This document shows positions 37,339-46,580 of a stretch of DNA of 46,679 nucleotides, piece after piece. This DNA is from Microcystis aeruginosa Ma_MB_S_20031200_S102. Its GTDB lineage: Bacteria > Cyanobacteriota > Cyanobacteriia > Cyanobacteriales > Microcystaceae. Location of the stretch: the NCBI GenBank assembly GCA_007095845.1, contig SFBI01000019.1, positions 1-46,679 of the forward strand, read 5' to 3'. The notes beneath the pieces are model-generated. The model saw nothing but the letters and a program-made list of their open reading frames with translations. It was not told the origin of the DNA and made no database searches. Within the stretch, counting starts at the first letter, position 1, and the number at the start of each line of letters is the position of its first letter. Made by a program: the position numbers and the translations under genes.

Positions 37339-38595
37339 ATGCTCATCGAATTTAGTGTCGGTAATTATCGGTCTTTTAAGGATGTAGTTACTCTCAGTAT
37401 GGTGGCTGCAGATGAAGCAGCAGATAATGATGAGCTTGATAAAAATAATGTTTTTAAGGTTAATCAGAATTTTAGTTTACTAAAAAGTGCTGCTATTTAT
37501 GGAGCAAATGCTAGTGGTAAGAGTAATTTGATTCTGGCCTTATATTTTATGCAAAGTTTTGTTATTAATTCCTCGAAATTACAAATTACAGATAAGATAG
37601 ATTTAGAAAAATTTCGATTAAGTTCTGAAACCGAAGATAAACCTTCTTTTTTTAAGATAGTTTTTCATCTAGATAATAAGACCTATGAATATAGCTTTGA
37701 AGTCACTCAAGAGCGAGTAATTTCAGAGGGGTTATCTTGCACTCCCAAAACTCGTAAAACTAATATATTTAGTCGGGAAAAAGATAAAATTAAATATAGT
37801 AAAAGTCTGATGAAGGGCAAAGATGTCAAAGATTTAACTAAAAAAAACACCTTATTTCTATCGATTGCTGCTCAGTTTAATGATCCGTTAGCAGGTAAGA
37901 TTTTACTCTGGTTTAGTAGGTTAAAGATTATATCGGGTTCGCAACTTGAAAATTTAAGACAGCTATCTATTGACTATCTTTATAGAGAGCAAAATCTTAA
38001 AAATGAAATCGTTTCCTTAATTAAAAAATTAGATTTGAGTATTAAGGATATGAGTATAGAAGTGGGACGGAAACCCCTAGATAATTTTCATAAGGATATT
38101 CCAGATACAGTTTACAACTCCATTGAAACCTATCATGAAAAGTATGATTTAGAGGGAAAAGTAATCGGTTTAGAAAGCTTTCAACTGAATAAACATGAGT
38201 CGCGTGGCACTCAGAAATTATTTGCTTTATTAGCACCTATTTTATCGGTTTTAAAAGCAAGTGAGGTATTGATAATTGATGAACTGGATTCCCTACTGCA
38301 TCCCTTAATGGCAATAGCAATTATTGGATTATTTAACTCTCAACACACAAACCCTAAAAATGCTCAACTTATTTTTGCTACTCATGATGTTAATTTACTT
38401 AGTAATCAACTGTTTAGAAGAGATCAAATCTGGTTTACCGAAAAAAATCGCCAAGAAGCAACGGATTTATATTCTCTGGTCGAATTTGATATTGATAATA
38501 ATGCTTCCTTTGAACAAGATTATATTCAAGGTCGCTATGGTGCCATACCTTTTATTGGTGATTTAAGCAAAGTTATCGGTGATTATTGTGGCTAA
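37339..38595 (+). CDS. RloA-like AAA ATPase (AbiLi-type)
   Basis: This 418-residue ATPase of the OLD/SMC-like class begins MLIEFSVGNYRSFKDVVTLS. The P-loop GANASGKSN is at 55-63. Walker B IIDELDSLLHP has Asp314-Glu315, and the signature-like ESRGTQKLFALLAPIL comes just before it. IFATHDVNLLS forms the His switch. Such ATPases pair with RloB and are known as AbiL or RloAB in phage-resistance contexts. The next gene overlaps by 17 bases and encodes an RloB-like protein, which supports the call. Confidence 0.88.
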   Translation: MLIEFSVGNYRSFKDVVTLSMVAADEAADNDELDKNNVFKVNQNFSLLKSAAIYGANASGKSNLILALYFMQSFVINSSKLQITDKIDLEKFRLSSETEDKPSFFKIVFHLDNKTYEYSFEVTQERVISEGLSCTPKTRKTNIFSREKDKIKYSKSLMKGKDVKDLTKKNTLFLSIAAQFNDPLAGKILLWFSRLKIISGSQLENLRQLSIDYLYREQNLKNEIVSLIKKLDLSIKDMSIEVGRKPLDNFHKDIPDTVYNSIETYHEKYDLEGKVIGLESFQLNKHESRGTQKLFALLAPILSVLKASEVLIIDELDSLLHPLMAIAIIGLFNSQHTNPKNAQLIFATHDVNLLSNQLFRRDQIWFTEKNRQEATDLYSLVEFDIDNNASFEQDYIQGRYGAIPFIGDLSKVIGDYCG

Positions 38596-39238
38596 AAAAG
38601 ATGGTAATTATAGTTATTTAAAACGTCAAGCTAACAAGAGACAGCCAAGGGAAACATTTTTGATTGTTTGTGAAGGAGAAAAAACTGAATACTATTACTT
38701 TACTTGTTTGAGGGAAGATTTAAAATCTAATAACATTAAAATAAAAGTTAAGGGAGAAGGTCAAAATACCTTGAGTTTAGTCAAGAAAGCAATTAATATT
38801 AAAAACAATGAAAAATCAGCATCTTACGATCAAGTTTGGTGTGTTTTTGATAAAGATAATTATACCAAAGAGCAATTTAATCAAGCTGAGGGACTTGCCC
38901 AAAAAGAAAATATCAAGATTGCCTATTCTAATGAAGCCTTTGAAATTTGGTATATTTTGCACTTTCAATATCTTGATACTGCTACACCTAGAGATAGATA
39001 CGGGAGTATTTTAACTAATCAAATGAGAAAACTTGGATTAGTTGGCGAGAAAGAAAAATATGAAAAAAACCGAGAGAATATCTATGAAAAATTAAAGCCT
39101 TATCAGCCGACAGCGATTATCAACGCCGAAAAACTTATTAAACGGCGAGATGAATTAAAACAACATCCTTTTGATCCCCATCCTTCCACTACCGTACATG
39201 AATTAGTGAGGGAACTCAATAAAAATAGTCGATCTTAA
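38579..39238 (+). CDS. RloB-like protein (AbiLii-type)
   Basis: This roughly 219-residue protein of the RloB family (PF13707-like) is basic at its N-terminus. Its TOPRIM-like elements are FLIVCEGEKTEYYYF (Glu near residue 32) and VWCVFDKDNYTKEQF (acidic DKD near residue 90), followed by NEAFEIWYILHFQY, a hallmark of the family. The start is GTG 38579 or GTG 38588; both overlap the ATPase gene, which implies coupled translation. It may be the effector nuclease of the pair, by analogy with TOPRIM partners of OLD ATPases. Inference only. Confidence 0.87.
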   Translation: MIIVAKKDGNYSYLKRQANKRQPRETFLIVCEGEKTEYYYFTCLREDLKSNNIKIKVKGEGQNTLSLVKKAINIKNNEKSASYDQVWCVFDKDNYTKEQFNQAEGLAQKENIKIAYSNEAFEIWYILHFQYLDTATPRDRYGSILTNQMRKLGLVGEKEKYEKNRENIYEKLKPYQPTAIINAEKLIKRRDELKQHPFDPHPSTTVHELVRELNKNSRS

Positions 39239-39471
39239 ACTTAACTATTTTGAGATAACTAAGGCTATCATTCAGGAAAGTTACTGTTGAGACTCCTGAT
39301 TAGTTTGTTAATTTTTGTGTCAAGTACCTAGACAATTAAACCCTTTAGAGATAGGGTGAGCGTGGCTGAGTTGGCTATTATAGAGTTTTGTAAATAAATA
39401 TCAAACTCAAGGATTTTTGAAGATGGTATGTCGCTAAACTGAAAGTATAGAGTACAGAGGTAAAAATACTT

Positions 39472-41913
39472 ATGATGCTACTACAAGATGTTGCGAGAAC
39501 CTCTAGAGAACAAGCATTAATTCTGTGGTTTGAAGAAGTGGACAGCAAAGATGTAGGATTAGTCGGCGGCAAAAACTCCTCCTTAGGCGAAATGATCCAA
39601 CAATTAACCCCGAAAGGGATTAATGTCCCCACGGGATTCGCCACCACCGCTTACGCTTACCGTCACTTTGTCGAAAAAGCCGGACTAGACGCACAATTAA
39701 GACAAATTTTCCAAGATTTAGACGAAAACGATGTGCAGAACTTGCAGGAAAAAGGTAAACAAGCACGCACATTAATCCTCAATACACCCTTCCCCGATGA
39801 TTTAAGTCATGCGATCGCTATTGCCTATCGCCGACTCTGTGAACGTTATGGCGATGATCTCTATCATTCCATCGATGTGGCCGTTCGATCGAGCGCCACT
39901 GCCGAAGACTTACCCGAAGCGAGTTTTGCCGGACAACAGGAAACCTACCTCAACGTGCAGGGAGTGAGGGGAGTTTTAGAAGCTTGTCATAAATGTTTTG
40001 CCTCTTTATTCACCGATCGCGCTATTTCCTACCGTCATCATAACGGTTTCGATCACTTTTCCGTCGCCCTTTCCGTCGGTGTCCAAAAAATGGTGCGTTC
40101 AGATCTAGCCACCTCCGGGGTGATGTTTTCCATCGATACGGAAACAGGGTTCAAAAATGCCGCTTTAATCACGGCAGCCTACGGTTTAGGGGAAAATGTC
40201 GTGCAGGGTGCTGTTAACCCCGACGAATATCTAGTTTTTAAACCGACTCTTAAAAACGGTTACAAACCCATCCTCGAAAAACGCCTCGGCAGTAAAGCGA
40301 TCAAAATGATCTACGATGATGGAGGATCGCGTCTAACCAAGAATATCCGAGTTAACAAGCTAGAACAGGATCAATTCTGCATTAATGACCAAGAAATCCT
40401 CACTTTAGCCCGTTGGACGACCCAAATCGAGGAACATTACTCGCAAGTGCGCGGAACCTACACCCCCATGGACATCGAATGGGCAAAAGATGGGATCACG
40501 GGAGAACTGTTTATCGTTCAGGCCCGTCCAGAAACCGTACAATCGCAAAAAGCCGCTAATATCCTTAAATCCTACGAGATTAAGCAAAGAAGTCAAGTTT
40601 TAGCGGTGGGACGGAGTGTAGGTGCGGCAATCGGTCAAGGAAAAGCCAGAGTCATCCTCAGTGTAGATAAAATCAACAACTTTAAACCGGGAGAAGTTCT
40701 CGTCACCAATCGCACGGATCCCGACTGGGAACCGATTATGAAACAAGCAAGCGCGATCGTGACTAATCAAGGTGGTCGTACTTGCCATGCCGCTATTATC
40801 GCACGAGAAATGGGCATTCCGGCGATCGTGGGTTGCAATAATGCCACGGAAACGATTAAAACGGGACAGGAAATCACCGTTTGCTGTGCGGAAGGGGATG
40901 AAGGGAAAGTTTACCTCGGATTGCTACCCTTTGAAATTCTTGAAACTCCCCTGGATAATTTGCCGCAAACTCGGACAAAAATCCTCATGAATATCGGTAA
41001 TCCTGAAAAAGCCTTCGCTTTTGCCGATATTCCTGCTCAAGGTGTCGGTTTAGCGCGTCTAGAGTTTATTATCGCTAACCATATTCAGGCCCACCCCAGC
41101 GCTTTGCTGAAATTCCACGAACTGGAAGAAGGGGACGTAAAAGACCAAATCGCCGAATTAACCAAACACTACGAGGATAAACCCCAATTTTTCGTCGATA
41201 AATTGGCCCGGGGAATTGCCATGATTGCAGCCGCATTCTACCCCAAAGATGTAATTGTGCGGATGTCCGATTTTAAATCCAATGAATACGCTAATTTATT
41301 GGGTGGCAAACCCTTTGAACCCAAGGAAGAAAACCCGATGATCGGTTGGCGCGGCGCTTCCCGTTATACTGATCCTAATTATCGCGAGGCTTTTGCTTTG
41401 GAATGTCGGGCGCTGAAAATGGTCCGGGAAGAAATGGGATTAACTAATGTGATTCCGATGATTCCTTTCTGTCGTACTCCCGAAGAAGGGATGAGAGTCC
41501 TCGAAGAAATGGCGAAAAATGGTCTCGAACGCGGGGTTAATGGTTTGCAAGTTTATGTGATGTGTGAGTTACCAAGTAATGTAATTCTTGCCGACCAATT
41601 TGCTCAGGTGTTTGACGGATTTTCGATCGGTTCTAATGATTTGACCCAATTAACCCTAGGATTAGATCGGGATTCTGCCCTAGTTGCCCATCTTTTTGAT
41701 GAACGGAATGAGGGAGTTAAACGCATGGTGAAAATGGCCATTGAAACCGCTAAAGCCCATAATCGCAAAATCGGTATCTGTGGTCAAGCCCCCAGTGATT
41801 ACCCCGAATTTGCTCAATTTTTAGTGGAATTAGGCATCGATTCTATCAGTCTTAATCCTGATTCTGTCCTTAAAACTTTATTGATGGTGGCAGCAGTGGA
41901 GAAAGGACAATAG
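39472..41913 (+). CDS. ppsA: PpsA, phosphoenolpyruvate synthase
   Basis: This 813-residue enzyme makes phosphoenolpyruvate from pyruvate and ATP (gluconeogenic direction). The N-terminal ATP-grasp part has VGGKNSSLGEM and VRSSATAEDLPEASFAGQQET. The phosphohistidine motif GGRTCHAAIIARE is near residue 437. The C-terminal PEP-utilising barrel ends with the Cys-containing GICGQAPSDYPEF. The start is ATG 39472, and a second ATG in the next codon but none further in is favoured. Order and length match the family. A strong terminator follows. Confidence 0.96.
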   Translation: MMLLQDVARTSREQALILWFEEVDSKDVGLVGGKNSSLGEMIQQLTPKGINVPTGFATTAYAYRHFVEKAGLDAQLRQIFQDLDENDVQNLQEKGKQARTLILNTPFPDDLSHAIAIAYRRLCERYGDDLYHSIDVAVRSSATAEDLPEASFAGQQETYLNVQGVRGVLEACHKCFASLFTDRAISYRHHNGFDHFSVALSVGVQKMVRSDLATSGVMFSIDTETGFKNAALITAAYGLGENVVQGAVNPDEYLVFKPTLKNGYKPILEKRLGSKAIKMIYDDGGSRLTKNIRVNKLEQDQFCINDQEILTLARWTTQIEEHYSQVRGTYTPMDIEWAKDGITGELFIVQARPETVQSQKAANILKSYEIKQRSQVLAVGRSVGAAIGQGKARVILSVDKINNFKPGEVLVTNRTDPDWEPIMKQASAIVTNQGGRTCHAAIIAREMGIPAIVGCNNATETIKTGQEITVCCAEGDEGKVYLGLLPFEILETPLDNLPQTRTKILMNIGNPEKAFAFADIPAQGVGLARLEFIIANHIQAHPSALLKFHELEEGDVKDQIAELTKHYEDKPQFFVDKLARGIAMIAAAFYPKDVIVRMSDFKSNEYANLLGGKPFEPKEENPMIGWRGASRYTDPNYREAFALECRALKMVREEMGLTNVIPMIPFCRTPEEGMRVLEEMAKNGLERGVNGLQVYVMCELPSNVILADQFAQVFDGFSIGSNDLTQLTLGLDRDSALVAHLFDERNEGVKRMVKMAIETAKAHNRKIGICGQAPSDYPEFAQFLVELGIDSISLNPDSVLKTLLMVAAVEKGQ

Positions 41914-41922
41914 TTTAGTGAT

Positions 41923-41949
41923 AAAGGTGGGCAAGTCCCACCTTTTTTT
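41923..41949 (+). terminator. Rho-independent terminator of ppsA
   Basis: A perfect 9-bp stem, AAAGGTGGG / CCCACCTTT with a CAAGT loop, is followed by a run of T. It starts 10 bases after the ppsA stop. Confidence 0.92.
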
Positions 41950-42377
41950 ATACTGGTATGTTGACAATATTAATCGATTCTATTTAATTGCTAATTATTA
42001 TATAGCGTTTCCTGTTCGCAAGAGGTACATTGTCGATGGTGAAAAGCTTAATTAGCAAAGGTTTAACTGTGCCACACAGGTGTGAGAAACGCTATATATA
42101 GCGCTTCCTGTTCGCAAGAGGTACATGATCGGCTAGAGTACGAGAAAGAGTCCGCGAAAGAACAAGCGAGGACAAGCAAAATTCATGAGAGAGAGAGAAT
42201 GTGTTACCAACTCCTAAGAGATAGGAATTGGTAACAGGGTTATGAAACGGTTGACGAGTATGAAGAAAACAAAAGAAGGTTTGATTATTGTGAGTCGGAA
42301 TGGGGTAAATAAAAGTAACACCACGTAAATAATCCAGTTAATCCTAAAATCCCGTTAATCTTGGTTTAGACTTCTTT
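41950..42377. other. Gene-free stretch with MITE and direct repeats
   Basis: There is no gene. It holds one 96-bp MITE (42001-42096) and a partial second copy (42097-42126), followed by AG-rich sequence with GTGTTACC and GGTAACA pairs around 42200-42240. Confidence 0.6.
42001..42126. repeat. MITE of 96 bp plus truncated second copy
   Basis: The first element has ends TATAGCGTTTC (42001-42011) and GAAACGCTATA (42086-42096), an 11-bp perfect inverted repeat. A 30-bp stretch from its left end (TATAGCGTTTCCTGTTCGCA and ten more bases) recurs at 42097-42126 with one mismatch, so a second copy is joined head to tail and truncated. The same end GAAACGCTATA also occurs alone at 45287-45297. Confidence 0.8.
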
Positions 42378-42572
42378 GTGAGGATACAGAAGGATTATAG
42401 GGTGATGCAGAAGAGTTGTAGGGCAATACAGAAAGATTGTAGGACGATGCAGGACTTAAACGCTTTAATGGAGCGTAGTTGCGATTGGGTGCGGGTTTAT
42501 TTGGAGAATCCTAATTCTGGTGTTAAGGGGGAAGATAGGCATTTGTGTGATGGGATTGGTACAAAGAATTAG
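42378..42572 (+). CDS. Short ORF with three 21-bp repeats, doubtful gene
   Basis: This is a possible 64-residue product starting at GTG. Its N-terminal third is built from three and a half 21-bp units (42384-42446), read as heptads of the form IQKDYRV, MQKSCRA, IQKDCRT. The tail (WVRVYLENPNSGVKGEDRH) looks random. There is no ribosome binding site. It may be a minisatellite that happens to be open. Confidence 0.2.
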   Translation: MRIQKDYRVMQKSCRAIQKDCRTMQDLNALMERSCDWVRVYLENPNSGVKGEDRHLCDGIGTKN

Positions 42573-42756
42573 CCCACCAATTTAATAATCAAGTTGGTGC
42601 GTAGGGCGCGGATTATTAACTTGTTTTTTTGTCAGAATTAGTAACCGCAAACACACACCCTGCCAGATCTATACTCAACGAATTGAGTATAATAGGTTCC
42701 AATCCCAGTTATCTGTGTTACCATTCGGGGTAAATTCAAGCGATCTCCAGACACCT

Positions 42757-43254
42757 ATGAGCAAGGTTCTCGTGTTGAATGCTTCCTACGAACCGCTAAA
42801 TATTACCAGTTGGCGGCGCGCGATCGTTTTATTGTTGAAAGGAAAAGCTGAATCCCTAGAACATAACGGAAAAGTGGTTTGTCGTGACTTACCCCTACCT
42901 TCCGTTATCCGTCTTAGGCAATATGTCCGTGTTCCCTACAAGGAAATTCCTTTAACCCGTCGTAATATTCTCGAACGAGATCATCACACCTGTCAATACT
43001 GTCTCTACCGAGGTGAACAATTAACCATCGATCATGTGATTCCCCGTTCTCGCGGAGGGGGTGATACCTGGGAAAATTTAGTGGCGGCTTGTGTGCGTTG
43101 TAATGTGCATAAGGGCAATCGTACACCAAAAGAGGCCAATATGTCCCTACGCGCCCAGCCGCGTCGTCCCTACAGCAGTCTCCACTTTGAGCTATTAAAG
43201 CATACGAGGGGGAATCACAATCACGAATGGCGTAAATATGTCATCGGGATTTAG
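42757..43254 (+). CDS. HNH endonuclease family protein
   Basis: This 165-residue protein is conserved in cyanobacteria. It begins MSKVLVLNASYEPLNITSWR, the usual start of this subfamily. The HNH/beta-beta-alpha metal site is complete: Cys79-x2-Cys82, Asp92-His93 (TIDHVIPRSRGG), Asn107 (ENLVAAC), Cys112, Cys115 and His118. Members cut or nick DNA, but the cellular role is not established. I prefer ATG 42757 over the upstream start at 42715, whose extra 14 residues are not family-like. The 3' end overlaps the convergent secreted-protein gene by 4 bases. Confidence 0.9.
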   Translation: MSKVLVLNASYEPLNITSWRRAIVLLLKGKAESLEHNGKVVCRDLPLPSVIRLRQYVRVPYKEIPLTRRNILERDHHTCQYCLYRGEQLTIDHVIPRSRGGGDTWENLVAACVRCNVHKGNRTPKEANMSLRAQPRRPYSSLHFELLKHTRGNHNHEWRKYVIGI

Positions 43255-43604
43255 GGTGAAAAAGGCATGGTGAAACCAAGACCAAAATTGATTCCCATGC
43301 CATTATTATTAGTCTGGGTGCGAGGATTGGCAACTCCCGTGCCTAGATAAACCGCACAACCGCGACAGGGGGTATTGACTCGGTAGCGCACCGCCATGGG
43401 ATCATTAGGATCAGTGATAGTTACTCCCTGATGATTTAAATCTTTAATTAGATTGGTGACGGGTTTGAAAAAATCGGCGCTGGGGGGTTGACTTGGTTGC
43501 AGTTCTAGGGTTTGTTCTTGGGAAGCAAGAACGATTTCTGAAGCGATAACTAGTAGTAGAGAGGTGGTTAAGCCAAATAAACCGAGATTATTTTTAATTT
43601 TCAT
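43251..43604 (-). CDS. Small secreted protein, hypothetical
   Basis: This 117-residue protein has a signal peptide: basic start MKIKNN, hydrophobic LFGLTTSLLLVIASEIVL, cleavage near AS-QE at residue 28. The mature part has a two-Cys motif PCRGCAVYLG and a Gly/Asn-rich end (NNNGMGINFGLGFTMP). I do not recognise the family. It lies downstream of hypD by 86 bases on the same strand, which need not mean the same pathway. Confidence 0.7.
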   Translation of the reverse strand: MKIKNNLGLFGLTTSLLLVIASEIVLASQEQTLELQPSQPPSADFFKPVTNLIKDLNHQGVTITDPNDPMAVRYRVNTPCRGCAVYLGTGVANPRTQTNNNGMGINFGLGFTMPFSP

Positions 43605-43690
43605 CTTTTTTATTACCGAGAGATTGTTAATTTTTTCTCTGAAAATTCTAGCGTTTCCTCGCAGGAAAGTAAACTAATCAGTAAAAAAAT

Positions 43691-44803
43691 TTACTGATGT
43701 CTGCCATACTTATAATAAGCAGCACAAGCACCTTCACTAGAAACCATACAAGTACCGATGGGATGTTCGGGAGTACAAGCAGTACCAAATACTTTACATT
43801 CCCAGGGTTTTAAAACACCCTTAAGAATTTCGCCACACTGACAAGCTTTGTGATCTTTAACACGCTGATTGGGTAGGGTAAATTTTTTCTCCGCATCAAA
43901 ATTACTGTATTCATCCCGCAGTTTTAACCCTCCTTGTGCAATTTCTCCTAAACCTCGCCATTCAAACTGATCCCGCAGTTCAAAAACTTGCTTGATTGCC
44001 GATAAAGCGACTCTATTTCCTTGATTTTGTACCACTCGATCGTACTGATTTTCGATCTCACATCTCTGCTCATCTAATTGTTTTAATACCATCCAAATTG
44101 ATTGGAGAATATCCAAGGGTTCAAACCCAGAAACTACCACAGGTTTATGATATTCTTGGGCAATAACTTGATAGGGTCCTGTGCCAATTACCATGCTAAC
44201 ATGACCAGGACCAACAAAACCATCTAACTGTAAATCTGGGTTATCTAACAAAGCTTTCAGAGCAGGAATAATCACCACATGATTAGAAAATAAACTAAAA
44301 TTAGTGATACCATCTCTTTGGGCTTCTAAAACAGTTAAAGCGGTGCTAGGAACGGTGGTTTCAAAACCTAATGCTAGAAATATTACTTCTTTATCGAGAT
44401 TTTCTCTGGCAATTTTTAAGGCATCGCGAGGAGAATAAACCATGCGAATATCATCACCTTTTGCACGTGCTTGTAGCAGACTCAAATGGGAACCGGGGAC
44501 ACGCATAGTATCGCCAAAAGTTGTCAGAATTACGTTCGGTTTTTGTGCGAGAAAAATGGCATCATCTAAACGACCTCGCGGCATCACACAAACGGGACAT
44601 CCAGGACCATGAATTAATTCGATAGTTTCCGGAAGTATTGCCTCGATACCGTATCTAAAAATTGAGTGGGTATGACCTCCACAAACCTCCATAATTTTAG
44701 TAACTTTTTGCCGTTTTTCAGAGATTCTTATCGATAATTGTTCAATTTGTTGAATTAATCCTGCCGCTTTAACTGGATCACGAAATTCGTCAACGTATTT
44801 CAT
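43691..44803 (-). CDS. hypD: HypD, hydrogenase maturation protein
   Basis: HypD works with HypC and HypE/HypF to build the Fe(CN)2CO group of NiFe hydrogenase. The 370-residue protein shows Cys41 (CGGHTHS), Cys69 and Cys72 (HGPGCPVCV), the same numbering as E. coli HypD, and GFETTVPSTA. The C-terminal iron-sulfur region is FGTACTPEHPIGTCMVSSEGACAAYY. It follows hypC by 116 bases on the same strand. A hydrogenase is therefore expected elsewhere in the genome. Confidence 0.97.
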   Translation of the reverse strand: MKYVDEFRDPVKAAGLIQQIEQLSIRISEKRQKVTKIMEVCGGHTHSIFRYGIEAILPETIELIHGPGCPVCVMPRGRLDDAIFLAQKPNVILTTFGDTMRVPGSHLSLLQARAKGDDIRMVYSPRDALKIARENLDKEVIFLALGFETTVPSTALTVLEAQRDGITNFSLFSNHVVIIPALKALLDNPDLQLDGFVGPGHVSMVIGTGPYQVIAQEYHKPVVVSGFEPLDILQSIWMVLKQLDEQRCEIENQYDRVVQNQGNRVALSAIKQVFELRDQFEWRGLGEIAQGGLKLRDEYSNFDAEKKFTLPNQRVKDHKACQCGEILKGVLKPWECKVFGTACTPEHPIGTCMVSSEGACAAYYKYGRHQ

Positions 44804-44919
44804 AGTTTATCTCCTTTAATTATAATTTTTAGCTGTCGTTCGTCATTAATAATTGCCGTAATTTACATTTCTTAGAGATAGACAACAGCATTAATTTATG
44901 GGTGACTATTTTAAGAACA

Positions 44920-45183
44920 TTAATTATGATTAAATTCTGCCTCTAATTCCGCTAATTGTGTTAATAAATTTAAGGTTTCTTGCGCCTCATCTTCATCGAT
45001 TCGATTCATAGCAAAACCCACATGAACTAATACCCAATCCCCTACACAAGTATTAGCGGGATGGTCTTCATCAACAATGCAAGTAATATTTACTTCTCTT
45101 TTTACACCCCCCACATCGACGAGAGCGAGATGATGGTTTTCATCAATGATTGCTGTAATTTGTCCCGGTATGCCTAAACACAT
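44920..45183 (-). CDS. hypC: HypC, hydrogenase maturation chaperone
   Basis: This 87-residue chaperone begins MCLGIPGQI, whose Cys2 binds the iron group, followed by VKREVNITCIVDE and GDWVLVHVGFAMNRIDEDEA. It hands the Fe(CN)2CO unit to the hydrogenase large subunit. It lies upstream of hypD. A leader of about 100 bases separates them, a little longer than in many hyp operons. Confidence 0.96.
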   Translation of the reverse strand: MCLGIPGQITAIIDENHHLALVDVGGVKREVNITCIVDEDHPANTCVGDWVLVHVGFAMNRIDEDEAQETLNLLTQLAELEAEFNHN

Positions 45184-45453
45184 AGTTTTTACCTTAAAAA
45201 ATCTAGTTTTTCCTAATTATGCGCTGATTTTTTGCCTAGAGATTGATAAGAGCAACGGAGAATCAGGTCATACTTCATCCCTCTGAGAAACGCTATACAG
45301 TCAAAGGTTATCCTTTTAACTTAGTCCTACCTGCCATTCTGGACTATTGCCCTCAAGAACAGCTTTTTTTCCCGTATCTTTTTTAAGATTTCCCCCGTCC
45401 CGAACCGTGAACGATATCCCAGCAGGGGTAAAACTTTTGTATTAGGGACTACA
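45184..45453. other. Intergenic with a solo MITE end and ORF debris
   Basis: GAAACGCTATA at 45287-45297 is a lone end of the MITE family at 42001. Right after it an open stretch reads TVKGYPFNLVLPAILDYCPQ and ends at a stop near 45386, perhaps debris. No gene is supported. Confidence 0.5.
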
Positions 45454-46020
45454 TCACTTTAATAAATTCCGTGTCAAAAGTTGATAAAGTAGCCTGGTCT
45501 CGTAAAAAAGTAAGCGACATAGCCCATCTTTACCCAATGCTTTAAAACTTGGTAACTCTTGGATGACTTCGATTTTTTCCCCGGTTTGTTCGTTGCGAGT
45601 ACAATAGGTGTGTTTCCTCAGATTTAGCCAAGAGTTCTTAAGTTTAGTCATAATCTCGGTTTTAGCGGGTTTATTCGGGCAAATAGTCACCATTGCATGA
45701 GCATATAAATGAGAGCGTATTAAGTCGGAACCCTTCCACGACTTTTTAACCTTGTCCTGTTTTGCGGATGTGTCTCCTGAAATTTGATAGCAATACCCTA
45801 AACCTAGATAAGCTTGAAACTTTCTTAGGCTGATATCGTGATCACCTCTAAAGTAGGGTTTCCCGTTGACCAAGAATCTTTCTATAGGATAGCAGTGCAA
45901 AATTAGATGGACATGATGGTATCTGGAATTTATTTCGTGAGATAGGAGAGAAACAGGAAAAAATTGAAATATTGGATTGGTATCATTTAATCGAAAACCT
46001 CTATAAAGTTGGCGGGTCAT
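45454..46020 (-). CDS. Unrecognised 188-residue protein, possibly truncated
   Basis: This basic protein starts MTRQLYRGFRLNDTNPIFQF. It is His- and Cys-rich in the middle (HHVHLILHCYPIERFLVNGK), followed by PYFRGDHDISLRKFQAYLGL and SHLYAHAMVTICPNKPAK. There is no membrane segment. I do not recognise the family and see no ribosome binding site, so the N-terminus may be lost. It sits in a stretch of IS and DUF29 debris and could be mobile-element cargo. Confidence 0.45.
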   Translation of the reverse strand: MTRQLYRGFRLNDTNPIFQFFPVSLLSHEINSRYHHVHLILHCYPIERFLVNGKPYFRGDHDISLRKFQAYLGLGYCYQISGDTSAKQDKVKKSWKGSDLIRSHLYAHAMVTICPNKPAKTEIMTKLKNSWLNLRKHTYCTRNEQTGEKIEVIQELPSFKALGKDGLCRLLFYETRLLYQLLTRNLLK

Positions 46021-46125
46021 TCCAGCGAATTGAGGAGGTAAAATGTTTTCTCTGTAAGGGGGAAGTGGCGGCGGCTATCTCTTGTGCGCGAAGGATGGTG
46101 AGAGCCGCAAGTTGAGAATTTTATT

Positions 46126-46329
46126 ATTTATTTGAATAAGCATAAACATCGAATTGTCAATTATGGTTATTTGCAGGCAGAGGGTATTTCCATTGGCTCT
46201 GGCTCCGGGTCATCAAAAATTAAACAAATTGCTCATCGTCTTAAAATTACTGGTGCAAGTTGGGAATCTGGTAATGTACCGCAAGTCCTTCGTCATCGCT
46301 GTGCCTATCTAAATGGTTGCCTTTTTTAA
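46126..46329 (+). pseudogene. C-terminal fragment of an ISKra4-type transposase
   Basis: The reading frame shows YGYLQAEGISIGSGSG followed by KIKQIAHRLKITGASW and VPQVLRHRCAYLNGCLF. The phrase IGSGxxxSKIKQIAxRLKxxGASW is the C-terminal signature of ISKra4-like transposases. The catalytic Glu site reads GSGSGSS rather than GSGAVES. No ATG is present (TTG opens the frame), and the rest of the transposase is absent. Confidence 0.65.
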
Positions 46330-46360
46330 CTTTTTTATTGATCTCATTAAGCATTTCTAC

Positions 46361-46580
46361 TTATTGCAAAGGTGAGATGCTCCCCGCATCTTGATACATA
46401 AAGTTTAATTCTTCTTCTAAATAATTGCGGAGATTAACGGAAGTTATAGATTTATTCTTGCTAATTAATTATATTATATTATATTCTGCTTCTTTTGTCC
46501 AGCATTGCAGTAATAATAAATGGCGGATAACCTGTTCTAAAAAACTGGCTACCGCATTTTTCTGGCTCTTCGGTAACTGT
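46361..46580 (-). pseudogene. DUF29 family remnant
   Basis: Read on the minus strand, LPKSQKNAVASFLEQVIRHL and LLLQCWTKEAEYN, then after an in-frame stop VNLRNYLEEELNFMYQDA, match the C-terminal half of DUF29 proteins, which are abundant in cyanobacteria. The N-terminal part is absent, upstream of a stop, and the middle is deleted. Confidence 0.5.
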
